Positions 51,601 to 59,161 are shown, counted from the first letter of the stretch. The stretch is 64,000 bases of DNA from Streptomyces sp. NRRL F-2580 (GCF_000720115.1 NZ_JOIR01000035.1:1-64000), one strand, 5' to 3'. Notes: generated by a model from the sequence alone, not told the origin. Numbers and translations are program-made.

Positions 51601-53468
51601 GTGCGGGAGTTCAGGGAAGTCAGGGCGGCCCTGGGAGCCAGGGGAGCCAGGGCAACCAGGGCGACGAAGGCGAACAGGGCAGCCAGGGCGGTGCCGGGCC
51701 GCAGGGCAGTCAGGGCGGTACCGGTGCCCAAGGCACCCAAGGCGGCGACGGAGCCCAGGGCCACCAGGGAAGCCAGGGCGGCAACGGAGCCCAGGGCAGC
51801 CAGGGCGGCGCCGGCTCGCAGGGCAGCCAGGGCAGCCAAGGCGAGGAAGGCGCGCAGGGCAGCCAGGGCTTCCAGGGTGACACCGGTGCGCAAGGGACCC
51901 AGGGCAGCCAGGGTTTCCAGGGCGACACCGGCGCACAAGGGTTCCAGGGAACCGGAACCCAGGGGAGCCAGGGCGACACCGGCACACAGGGAAGTCAGGG
52001 TGGTCTCGGCAGCCAGGGGCTGCAAGGCAACCAGGGTGGTTCCGGGAGTCAGGGGAGTCAGGGAACGCAGGGCGACATGGGTACGCCGGGGACCGCGGGC
52101 AGCCAGGGTTTCCAGGGTGGTCCCGGTGTGCAGGGCGGCGCTGGTGTCCAGGGTGCCCAGGGTGGTATTGGTCCGCAGGGTTTCCAGGGTGCGCAGGGCA
52201 GTCCGGGTGGTTCGGGAGCCGGGCCGCAGGGCAGTCAGGGCAGCCCCGGCACGCAGGGGTTCCAGGGCAGTCAGGGCAGTCAGGGCGAGGCCGGTGTGCA
52301 GGGGAACCAGGGCAGTACCGGAGCCCAGGGCAGTCAGGGTTTCCAGGGCGGCGCGGGAGTCCAGGGCAGTCAGGGTGATGCCGGCAGCCAGGGCAGTCAG
52401 GGCGATGCGGGAACGCAGGGAAGTCAGGGCAGCCAGGGCGACGCCGGAGTCCAGGGCAGTCAAGGGTTCCAAGGCGGCACCGGGACACAAGGCAGCCAAG
52501 GCAGTCAGGGATTCCAGGGCGGCACCGGCACACAAGGCAGCCAGGGGATCCAGGGCAGTCAGGGATTTCAGGGCGGCACCGGCGCGCAGGGTACCCAGGG
52601 CGATACCGGGGCCCAAGGCACCCAAGGCGGCGCCGGCTCGCAGGGCACGCAGGGCAGTAACGGTGCGCAGGGCACTCAGGGCAATCAGGGCAGCACCGGT
52701 GTGCAAGGAGACCAGGGCAGTCAAGGTTTCCAGGGAAGCCAGGGCTTCCAGGGCGACACCGGCGCGCAGGGCGGCCAAGGAGCCACCGGCACGCAAGGCG
52801 CCCAGGGCAGCACCGGCACGCAAGGCAGCCAAGGCAACATCGGCGCGCAGGGCATGCAGGGCAATCAGGGCTTCCAAGGCAGCACCGGAGTCGAGGGCAC
52901 CCAGGGTTCCCAGGGCAGCCAGGGATTCCAAGGCGGCACCGGCGCACAGGGCGGCCAGGGAACTACGGGCGCGCAGGGCACCCAGGGCAGTACCGGCGCG
53001 CAAGGCAGCCAAGGCAACGTCGGCGCGCAAGGAAATCAGGGGTTCCAGGGTGGTGCCGGTGCCCAGGGCAGCCAGGGCGGCCCCGGTGCCCAGGGCACTC
53101 AGGGATTCCAAGGCAACCAGGGCAACCAGGGCTTCCAGGGCTTCCAGGGCTTCCAGGGCAACCAGGGCTTCCAGGGCAACCAAGGCTTCCAAGGTAACCA
53201 GGGGTTCCAAGGCAACCAAGGCTTCCAGGGCAACCAGGGCGCGAGCCCAGGGGCGCAGAGCACGGTCGTCTCCAACAACGGCACAGGCCAAGCCGTTGTC
53301 TTTTGCCCCGCCGGTACATTCGCCGTCGGCGGCGGCTACCAGACCACGTCGGTCCTCGGCCTCCAGATGCTCAGCAGCCGTCCTGTCGGGGGTTCCCCGG
53401 CTACTGGCTGGCAGGCCACCTCCAACGGCGTGGGCACAGTCACCGTCTACGCGGTATGCGCGCCGTGA
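48684..53468 (+). CDS. Exported giant collagen-like protein with Gly-X-Gln repeats
   Basis: The protein has 1594 residues from ATG 48684 (GGAAGG seven bases upstream). Residues 1-40 form a signal peptide (basic RRSWVR, hydrophobic core, ANA cut). Residues about 60-165 are acidic/Pro-rich repeats of the type DGPSGPPWPGED plus a His/Pro stretch. Residues 168-1518 are about 450 consecutive Gly-X-Y triplets, with Y almost always Gln and X mainly Ser, Thr, Ala, Asn, Phe, Asp or Gly. Short two-residue breaks (GT, GA) occur. The last repeats are GFQ/GNQ. Residues about 1525-1594 form a small domain with FCPAGTFAVGGGYQ and VYAVCAP, probably disulfide-linked. It lacks LPxTG. TPR and glycosyltransferase genes follow. 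Confidence 0.92.
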   Translation: MKRQSLRRSWVRAVTTLSAAATLGLLVDLGSSMIAPANATGMSVDYSIGVPGPNGAVNADFEPRPPWTDEDESDGPSGPPRPGEDDGDGPSGPPWPGEDGSDGPSGPPRPGEDGSDGPSGPPWPGEDDGDGPSGPPWPGGDDGDGPGGHENGNGGPHEHPRPHPHPPGSDGPQGPQGSQGSQGAQGSQGAQGTQGSQGSQGTGSQGSQGSQGSQGSQGSQGSQGAGSQGSQGPQGPQGAGSQGSQGSQGSQGSQGPQGTGSQGSQGGAGPQGSQGNQGNAGAQGNQGGTGAQGSQGNQGGTGAQGSQGATGAQGNQGGTGAQGSQGDAGAQGGPGSQGGLGAQGSQGDAGPQGSQGGGGAQGSQGSQGGFGPQGSQGGTGSQGSQGGAGAQGGPGSQGGLGAQGSQGDAGPQGSQGGGGAQGSQGSQGGAGSQGSQGGTGSQGSQGGLGSQGNQGNQGGTGTQGSQGGQGFQGDTGTPGSQGGPGTQGGPGAQGGAGVQGAQGGIGPQGFQGAQGSPGGSGAGPQGSQGSPGTQGFQGSQGSQGVQGGTGAQGDQGSQGFQGSQGFQGGAGVQGSQGDAGPQGSQGGIGPQGGEGSQGDVGSQGSQGGPGSQGSQGDAGTQGSQGSQGDTGAQGSQGGPGSQGSQGEAGTQGSQGSQGDVGSQGSQGGPGSQGSQGDAGAQGSQGGEGTQGSQGFQGGPGSQGSQGGLGAQGSQGTEGGTGSQGSQGSLGAQGNQGGTGVQGSQGSEGGTGAQGSQGGSGSQGSQGTQGDMGTPGIAGSQGFQGGPGVQGGAGVQGAQGGSGPQGFQGAQGSPGGSGAGPQGSQGSPGAQGFQGSQGSQGEAGVQGNQGSTGAQGSQGFQGGAGVQGSQGDAGSQGSQGGVGSQGSQGSQGDAGVQGGQGDMGTQGFQGSQGDAGAQGSQGGAGAQGSQGSEGDAGAQGTQGGAGPQGSQGGAGAQGTQGDIGPQGSQGSQGGAGVQGSQGGPGSQGSQGNQGDEGEQGSQGGAGPQGSQGGTGAQGTQGGDGAQGHQGSQGGNGAQGSQGGAGSQGSQGSQGEEGAQGSQGFQGDTGAQGTQGSQGFQGDTGAQGFQGTGTQGSQGDTGTQGSQGGLGSQGLQGNQGGSGSQGSQGTQGDMGTPGTAGSQGFQGGPGVQGGAGVQGAQGGIGPQGFQGAQGSPGGSGAGPQGSQGSPGTQGFQGSQGSQGEAGVQGNQGSTGAQGSQGFQGGAGVQGSQGDAGSQGSQGDAGTQGSQGSQGDAGVQGSQGFQGGTGTQGSQGSQGFQGGTGTQGSQGIQGSQGFQGGTGAQGTQGDTGAQGTQGGAGSQGTQGSNGAQGTQGNQGSTGVQGDQGSQGFQGSQGFQGDTGAQGGQGATGTQGAQGSTGTQGSQGNIGAQGMQGNQGFQGSTGVEGTQGSQGSQGFQGGTGAQGGQGTTGAQGTQGSTGAQGSQGNVGAQGNQGFQGGAGAQGSQGGPGAQGTQGFQGNQGNQGFQGFQGFQGNQGFQGNQGFQGNQGFQGNQGFQGNQGASPGAQSTVVSNNGTGQAVVFCPAGTFAVGGGYQTTSVLGLQMLSSRPVGGSPATGWQATSNGVGTVTVYAVCAP
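50163..52403 (+). repeat. Long internal duplications in the collagen-like gene
   Basis: Bases 50951-51320 and 52034-52403 (370 bp, offset 1083 bp or 361 codons) are nearly identical, including the marker GDMGTPG. A shorter third copy lies at 50163-50313 (offset 888 bp from its partner). All share the imperfect segment SPGGSGAGPQ, where the Gly-X-Y register slips. In-frame offsets preserve the triplet, so the tract grew by recombination between units. Confidence 0.85.
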
Positions 53469-53617
53469 ACCCCCGCACCGTGACACCTCAGGCTCGGTGG
53501 GCTGCCGCTCACGGCCGCACCGGGCGACGGCCCCGGGGAGCATCGTCCGCACAGCCAACCGCGCTTGCCCCTGCCGCCTGGCTCAGGCGCGTCACCGGAT
53601 CGGCGAGGTAGACCCCC

Positions 53618-54262
53618 GTGAAAAAGCGGATCGCACTGTGGACCGGACTCACCGCAGCAGTCGTGGTCTCCAATGCGGCGACCGGTTGGGTCCAGCTGCT
53701 CGCAGGAGACCCCAAGACCACTACTTCGACTGCATCCGGGCCCCAATCGCCTGTGGCCCAGCGTGCCGCGCGGGCAGAGGCACTGCTGCAAACAGGCATC
53801 AAGCAGGGCGAGAACAAGGATTTCCCCGGGGCGACGCGCAGCTTCCGACAGGTTTTGGACCTGAACGTGAACCCCGCCAGCAAACTCGCCTGGTACAACC
53901 TCGGCGTCATCGCCCAGCACGACAACAGGACAGCCGACGCCCGCGCGGCTTACGACCACGCTCTCAAGATCGACCCGAATTTCGAATCGGCCCTCTACAA
54001 CAAGGCGCTTCTGATCGAGTCGAGCCACACCGATGAGGCGGTGGCGATCCTGCGGCACATCGTGGACGCCGACCCGAAAGCCGCCACGGCCCACCTGCAC
54101 CTTGGACAGGCCCTGGCGAAGAAGGGCCGGGACGACGAGGCCGAGGACGCCTTCGGCCACGCCGTCCGCGCCGCCCCATCGCTCCTACAGTTCGTCCCGG
54201 AGAAGTTCCGGGACTCCGCAAGCGCAGCACTGACAGCCACTCAGGTAGGTACCAAGGAATGA
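53618..54262 (+). CDS. Membrane-anchored TPR protein
   Basis: The protein has 214 residues from GTG 53618 (GAGG ten bases upstream). An uncleaved signal-anchor (MKKRIALWTGLTAAVVVSNAATG) leads to a Thr/Ser-rich linker and then about four TPR-type helical pairs (AEALLQTGIKQGENKDFPGATRSFRQVLDL; LAWYNLGVIAQHDNRTADARAAYDHALKIDPNFESALYNKALLI; ATAHLHLGQALAKKGRDDEAEDAFGHAVRAAP). TPRs bind other proteins, so it may hold the collagen-like protein or the transferase at the membrane. It is 149 bases after the collagen-like gene and overlaps the next start by four bases. Confidence 0.87.
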   Translation: MKKRIALWTGLTAAVVVSNAATGWVQLLAGDPKTTTSTASGPQSPVAQRAARAEALLQTGIKQGENKDFPGATRSFRQVLDLNVNPASKLAWYNLGVIAQHDNRTADARAAYDHALKIDPNFESALYNKALLIESSHTDEAVAILRHIVDADPKAATAHLHLGQALAKKGRDDEAEDAFGHAVRAAPSLLQFVPEKFRDSASAALTATQVGTKE

Positions 54263-55533
54263 CTTCATCCCCGACCCCGCGGTTCTCCGTCTTCACCCCC
54301 AGCCACCGGCCGCGTTTCCTGGACGAATGCCTCGCCACCCTGCAAGCGCAGACCTGCTCCGACTGGGAGTGGATCGTCCTCCTCAACAACGGCGCGCGAT
54401 GGCGGCCCGAACACCCTGACGACCGTGTCCGGCTGGAGATCGCGGACGACATCCGCGGGGTCGGAGCCGTCAAACGCCGTGCCTGCGAAGTGGCACGAGG
54501 CGAGATCCTCGTCGAACTCGACCACGACGACCTGCTGGCGAAGGACTGCCTGGCGGAACTCGCCAAGGCCTTCGACGAAAACCCCGACGTCGTCTTCGTC
54601 TACAGCCACACCGCTCAGATCGCCGAGGACGGAAGCCGGGACGACACACGGTTCAACGAGACGAACGGCTGGCAGTACGAGGACGTGGACGTCGACGGCC
54701 GCCGCCTCCTGCAAGCCATCGCCATGGCACCGACGCCGCACAACGTCTCGTACATCTGGTACGCCCCCAACCATGTGCGCGCATTCCGCAAGGACACCTA
54801 CGAACAGGTCGGCGGGTACGACGCCACACGCACGGTGCTGGACGACCAGGACTTGATGTGCCGTCTCTTCCAGGCCGGCGACTTCCACCGCATCCCCCGA
54901 TGCCTGTACATGCAACGAATGCACCCCGACAACACCCAGCGCGACACCGAGATCAACGCGCACATCCAGCGCGAGACCATCGCCCTGTACGACAAATACA
55001 TCGAAAGCAACGCGCTCGCCTGGACCAAGCGGCGCGGGCTGCTCGCACTGGACCTCGGCGCCGCGCACCGTAAGCCGCCCGGCTACCTGGGAGTGGACCA
55101 GTACGCAAGGGACGGCGTCGACATCATCGCGACACTGCCCGCCCCCCTGGACCTCCCGGACAACTCGGTCGGTCTGCTGCGGGCGGTGGACTTCCTGGAG
55201 CACGTACCCGCGAAGGTTCCACTGATCAACGAGCTGTACCGCCTGTTGGCACCGGGCGGCATGCTCCTCACCCTCACTCCCAGCTCCGACGGCCGGGGCG
55301 CTTACCAGGACCCGACGCATGTCGCCTACTACAACGAGAACTCGTTCTGGTACTACACCGACAACCAGTACCGCGCCTTCGTACCGGAGATCCAGGCCAG
55401 ATTCCAGAACTCACGGCTGGTCACCTACTTCCCGACCGACTGGCACTCCAGAAACCAGATCTCCTACGTGCAGGCCAATCTGATCGCGATGAAAGACGGC
55501 GCCGAACGCTGCGGAGGGCCCTTGCTGGTGTGA
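54259..55533 (+). CDS. Glycosyltransferase family 2 fused to a methyltransferase-like domain
   Basis: The protein has 424 residues. Residues 1-235 are GT-A fold glycosyltransferase 2: FSVFTPSHRPRFLDECLATLQAQTCSDWEWIVLLNNG, the metal-binding VELDHDDLLAKDCL, and GGYDATRTVLDDQDLMCRLFQAGDF. Residues about 245-400 resemble a class I SAM methyltransferase: LALDLGAAHRKPPGYLGVDQYA, LPDNSVGLLRAVDFLEHVP and LLAPGGMLLTLTPS. Its glycine loop reads LDLGAAHRKPPG in place of LDLGCGxGxxG, so SAM binding may be weak. Its start overlaps the TPR stop (ATGA). It probably glycosylates, and perhaps methylates, an envelope target. Confidence 0.88.
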   Translation: MTSSPTPRFSVFTPSHRPRFLDECLATLQAQTCSDWEWIVLLNNGARWRPEHPDDRVRLEIADDIRGVGAVKRRACEVARGEILVELDHDDLLAKDCLAELAKAFDENPDVVFVYSHTAQIAEDGSRDDTRFNETNGWQYEDVDVDGRRLLQAIAMAPTPHNVSYIWYAPNHVRAFRKDTYEQVGGYDATRTVLDDQDLMCRLFQAGDFHRIPRCLYMQRMHPDNTQRDTEINAHIQRETIALYDKYIESNALAWTKRRGLLALDLGAAHRKPPGYLGVDQYARDGVDIIATLPAPLDLPDNSVGLLRAVDFLEHVPAKVPLINELYRLLAPGGMLLTLTPSSDGRGAYQDPTHVAYYNENSFWYYTDNQYRAFVPEIQARFQNSRLVTYFPTDWHSRNQISYVQANLIAMKDGAERCGGPLLV

Positions 55534-55796
55534 CGCCCCGGGCAACGCGGTGCGTGCAGGGACCGCGGTCACCCCCCCCCGGTCCCGTCCGTGTGATCGC
55601 CGACGGACCGGAAGCTCACGTGTACCGCAACTACTCACACCCGTACGCAGGATCACCCCGCGACTTTGCGGCTGGTAGGCCCGGAAGGGCGGTAGCGAGC
55701 TCACCGTGTCTCTCGGTGCCTACGGGCGTTGACATGAGCCTTCATCTCTCCACATAACCGCACCGGCGCACTTTGCTGGTCACCCTTCCACCGGCC

Positions 55797-56540
55797 GCCA
55801 CGACCCGACCGGCCGCCTCCGCGGCCGCACTGTCCCGCTGCGCCCCGATGCCGCCCGCCAGCTCGCCGATCACCTGACCCTCGCCGGCTCCGGCCCCCCC
55901 CTGGACCGGCGGCCGAGGATGGGCTTGTCCGGGTCCCCGGCGAAAGCAGGCCGACTTGCCCGGGAAGATCCGGCCCATCTTGTGCTGTTCGACGTGTTGT
56001 TCCTGCACGGCGGCGACTTGACGGCACGCCCGTACCGAGTTCGCCGCGAAGTGCTGGACGGGCTCGGGCTACGCGGCCCGTCCTGGTCGGTTCCCGCCTC
56101 GGTGGGGCCGGCCGTTGTCGGGAGGCGTTCGAGGCGACTCGGGAACTCGGTCTGGAGGGCATTGTCTGCAAGCGGATCGACTCCCCGAGCCCGGAGTCCG
56201 CCCACGGTCCTGAGTCAAGATCCGGCACATGCAGACCGTCGACGTGATCGTCGGGGGATGGGTACCCGGCCAGGAGGCGCTGGCCGGGCTGCCGGGAGTG
56301 ATCCTTTCGGAGAACCGCGACAGGACGGACGACTGCGCTACCTGGGCAGCGTCGGGACCGGCTGGAGTGACCGCGAACGCGCCGACCTCGCCCACCTCCT
56401 GGCCGTGGCAGCCGCCGACGAGTGCCCCTTCACCCCCCGTACCGGGCGTGGCCGGGGCCAGGTGGGTCCTGCCACGCCTTGTCGCGGAAGTCAGCTACGC
56501 CACCCCGTCTGGCACCGGCTGCGCCCGGAGCTGGCCCCTG
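55797..56540 (+). pseudogene. Scrambled LigD-type ATP-dependent DNA ligase remnant
   Basis: Several ligase pieces occur in changing frames. GRTVPLRPDAARQLADHLTLAGSGPP is the C-terminal OB-region pattern. It runs in frame into PAHLVLFDVLFLHGGDLTARPYRVRREVLDGLGL (adenylation domain). Then come GLEGIVCKRIDSP (motif IV/V), IRHMQTVDVIVGGWVPGQ, and DGRLRYLGSVGTGWSDRERADLAHLLA. The C-terminal piece stands before the catalytic pieces, so two ligase fragments were joined out of order. At least three frameshifts follow, and no active enzyme is possible. Confidence 0.75.
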
Positions 56541-56650
56541 GGCCGTGGTGAGGGGTGCGGTGGGTCCGGAGTGCGCGGCGGTGCTTGCTGGGGTCGGTCA
56601 TCTCCCCGCTGTTCCACCGACGATGCCTGGCCGCTCGGGTCAGTGCGGGC

Positions 56651-57694
56651 TCAGTGGCTGCTGCTGTTGATGCTCAGCCGAAGTCCCTTCGTTCCGAGGC
56701 CGGTCGGGCCGCAGGGAAGTCGATAATTCGCAGGCCGGCTGCTTCGCGGTCCTTCGGTCTCCGTGTCGCTTGGGGCGGTGTGGTACCTGGGTGAGAATTC
56801 TTCCCAGGTTTTGGTGGCATCCGCGCAAATTTTGAAATCTTCATATGCCGCTACGCATGTCTGATCTTCCTCGACCGCCAGCAGTTCCCCCAAGGCCGTG
56901 ATTAGGTGGGCATAGTTGTCGTCGATCATGGAGGTCAGCTCTTCGTGGCTGAGCTCGTGTGCCGCGATTGAGTTCCACTCGCAGGAGTCCGACTCCTTGC
57001 CGAGTGAATACCGGTCGTTGACCAGCACGGTGTCGAGTTCCAGCCAATGCATGTAATTGTGGAGTTTCAGGGCGCCAAATTTTTCGTCCGGGAGCCCGTA
57101 GAGACACCACCGGATGTAGTGCACGGGAAGGATTCCCATGGTCACGCTTTTCACCCTGCTGTAGAAGAGTTCGCTCCGCTTGACCTTGCCTTGCAGCAGG
57201 CTTCCGGCAAGAAACTCCCGGAACACATCCGTGTACCCTTCGTGGGCGTCCGGGAGCTCGTGCCTGATGTATTCATGGAATGCGTGCACCACCGGGTCTG
57301 CCATGGTGTCGTCGAGCAGCCGCACCAGATCCAGCAGGTGGCGATGATCATCGACGTAGAAAGTCACCAGCATGGCGTGGTTTAGTGTGGCCAGCGTGCT
57401 GAAATCCCGTACCTTCGGGAAGGACATGACGGTCAGGTGCGTCTGGTCCTTCACGTGCTTCGGGTTGAGGTGCCGGGTGACAGGGAACCTGTGGCAATAC
57501 CAGCCGAAAAATGTTTCCAGGAATTCTTGGTCTTTCGGCGCAACATAGCGCAGTGCGTCAGTGCTGGCCCTGGTGAGCACTTTCCCGACGATTCTGCTGG
57601 CATGCCAGAACGCCGTCATCCATCGCGTGTGGGACAGCAGGTCATGGCCGAGTGTTCCGTCGGCTTCTCTCACGCCCGGCACCGCGTCTGTCAT
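56651..57694 (-). CDS. Class I terpene synthase with variant aspartate motif
   Basis: The protein has 347 residues, typical of bacterial sesqui-/diterpene cyclases. The NSE triad is exact: VNDRYSLGKESD (NDxxSxxKE). The diphosphate-sensing Arg-Tyr pair is present near the end (EFSPRYH). The first metal motif is FYVDDHRHLLDLV: the Asp-Asp pair is kept, but the acidic residue normally two or three positions later is absent (compare DDHFLE in geosmin synthase). ATG 57694 is chosen because GAGGAG lies 7 bases upstream. It converts a prenyl diphosphate to a cyclic terpene, product unknown. The gene is visibly less GC-rich than its neighbours, which suggests transfer. No P450 or prenyltransferase is adjacent. 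Confidence 0.85.
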   Translation of the reverse strand: MTDAVPGVREADGTLGHDLLSHTRWMTAFWHASRIVGKVLTRASTDALRYVAPKDQEFLETFFGWYCHRFPVTRHLNPKHVKDQTHLTVMSFPKVRDFSTLATLNHAMLVTFYVDDHRHLLDLVRLLDDTMADPVVHAFHEYIRHELPDAHEGYTDVFREFLAGSLLQGKVKRSELFYSRVKSVTMGILPVHYIRWCLYGLPDEKFGALKLHNYMHWLELDTVLVNDRYSLGKESDSCEWNSIAAHELSHEELTSMIDDNYAHLITALGELLAVEEDQTCVAAYEDFKICADATKTWEEFSPRYHTAPSDTETEGPRSSRPANYRLPCGPTGLGTKGLRLSINSSSH

Positions 57695-58272
57695 AGCCAT
57701 GCTCCTCGTCAATCCGGACGTGCCCCTTGGACGCGCCTCGGGGGAGCCTAGGGGGTCCTCCCGGCCGGAAAACCGAACTGCCACTCCTTCGAGTGGTAAA
57801 TCACGAGTAGGTGCCTGTCAGCCCCAGTCGCCGCGGATCACATCAGCAGAGGGCTGGGTACCCCACCCGTAGGACCAGGTGTTCGCGGACCGCCGTCAGG
57901 CGAGCCCGTAATTTTGCTTCAGTGCGAGGACGCTCGCCAGGACACCGGCCCGGGAATGCGCTCGGCGCCATGGGCCGGCATTGGCTCGGAGGGAGGGGAG
58001 GAGCCACTCGCCCGTTGGCTTCCCGGCGCAGCCGCCCGCGCGGTGAGAGCGTCGTGACCACCCTGGGGATCCGGTGGCGATCGCCGGAGTCCCGTTATCG
58101 GCCCCCGCCCGCACCGGGCACACGCGACTAGCCGGACACTTCTGGAGAATCATGGTCGTGCTCGGCGAGGAAAGTCCCGTTCACGCTTTCGAGTGACGTG
58201 CGTCCAGTGCTGTCAGGGGAGCACGACGCGGACGGTGATCAGTGGAGCGTGGCACGGGCTACGGTCCGTCGC
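57695..58272. other. Intergenic region, nothing recognised
   Basis: Open frames in this stretch are low-complexity Arg-rich shadows. No RNA gene or repeat was seen. The promoter of the terpene synthase (minus strand) and that of the lectin-like gene (plus strand) should both lie here. No consensus boxes stand out. Confidence 0.5.
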
Positions 58273-58767
58273 ATGAGCACCTCGTGGCAGTACGACATCC
58301 GGGCGGATCTCGAATGGCAGCCGACGGAGATCCGCAAAGTAGCGGAAACCGGCAAGGGCCTCAGCATCCGGGCCGAGGGTGAGTGGAAGTACCGCAAGGA
58401 CTTGCATGCCGTCGATGCGGACGGGGTCCAGAAGGGCTACGAAGGGGCCACCTATGACCATTTGCGGACTCAAGGCAGGGCCGGGTACCTCCACGCCGCC
58501 CCCGATGGTTATCTCGGCACCCTGATCGGGAAGTGGGGGCCGGACGGCTCGGTATTCAAGGTCGGCAAGCACAGGATCTTCACCGATGGCACCGCGTCGG
58601 ACATCAGTAAGACGCTGTACCTCGCCATGAACGATGAATCCGGCGCAGGTTTCAAGGACAACGAGGGCGTCATGCACGTCCGCGCGTACATCTTCGACAA
58701 CCGCGATCGTGAACAGCACTGGTCCTACGACCGGATCGCTGGCACCTGGAGCAGCTCTACCTCCTGA
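58273..58767 (+). CDS. LecA-like (PA-IL-type) lectin-fold protein
   Basis: The protein has 164 residues from ATG 58273. Residues about 20-150 follow the PA-IL/galactose-binding beta-sandwich pattern: GLSIRAEGEWKYR, the central GYLHAAPDGYLGTLIGKWGPDGSVFKVG, DISKTLYLAMNDESGAGFKDNEGVMHVRAYIFD. In LecA the Ca-binding residues lie in the ND/DN loop, here MNDESG...KDNEG. There is no signal peptide, as in LecA. Galactose binding is plausible but the exact ligands cannot be verified by eye. It stands alone on its strand. Confidence 0.65.
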   Translation: MSTSWQYDIRADLEWQPTEIRKVAETGKGLSIRAEGEWKYRKDLHAVDADGVQKGYEGATYDHLRTQGRAGYLHAAPDGYLGTLIGKWGPDGSVFKVGKHRIFTDGTASDISKTLYLAMNDESGAGFKDNEGVMHVRAYIFDNRDREQHWSYDRIAGTWSSSTS

Positions 58768-59161
58768 CCCAGTGAGGTAGACCACCGGCGTACAGGTGGC
58801 TGGGCATCATGTAGCGGATCATGGACGAAGCCATAAGGGGATCACTGCTGCGGTGACTGCATAAGTGTGGAGGCCCCGGTGACTGCTGGCTTAGCCATGT
58901 CGCCGGGGCTGATTCGCATTCAGCGACCATACGCGATGGCGCGCCGCTGTCCGTGACTCTCAGCCGACTGGATGCTCTCATTTCGATACTCTGCCAGTGG
59001 CCGGCGTCTGGCCCGTGGACGGGCCTGGTTGCTGGGCCGGCCATTCGCGTGCAGGCGCGTCGCGGTGATGTTCTCCGGTACGGAACCTGCGCGCTGCGCT
59101 ATACGGCAGGATGCCTGCATGACCGCTGAGTGTCCGAGTTCGAGACGGCCAGGACCCGGAT
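58768..59161. other. Intergenic region with one hairpin
   Basis: No gene recognised. GCCCCGG and CCGGGGC at about 58872-58908 form a 7-bp stem with a long loop containing GGCTTAGCC, a possible terminator for the lectin-like gene. Downstream open frames have no ribosome site. Confidence 0.4.

Noticed and set aside
49185..53240. Repeat block considered as a CRISPR or VNTR array
   Set aside because: The units are 9 bases, in frame, with no unique spacers and no cas genes. They encode Gly-X-Gln.
49188..53558. Three very long minus-strand frames (407, 1,112 and 917 codons) opposite the collagen-like gene
   Set aside because: They are mirror images of the 9-bp repeat: the complement of CAG-GGC-AGx is stop-free in every frame. 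They lack ribosome sites and give monotonous Ala-Leu-Thr or Cys-Pro-Gly-type repeats.
53456..53611. A 51-codon frame overlapping the collagen-like stop and ending 6 bases before the TPR start
   Set aside because: Position would suit translational coupling, but there is no ribosome site and the Arg/Ala-rich sequence shows no fold or motif.
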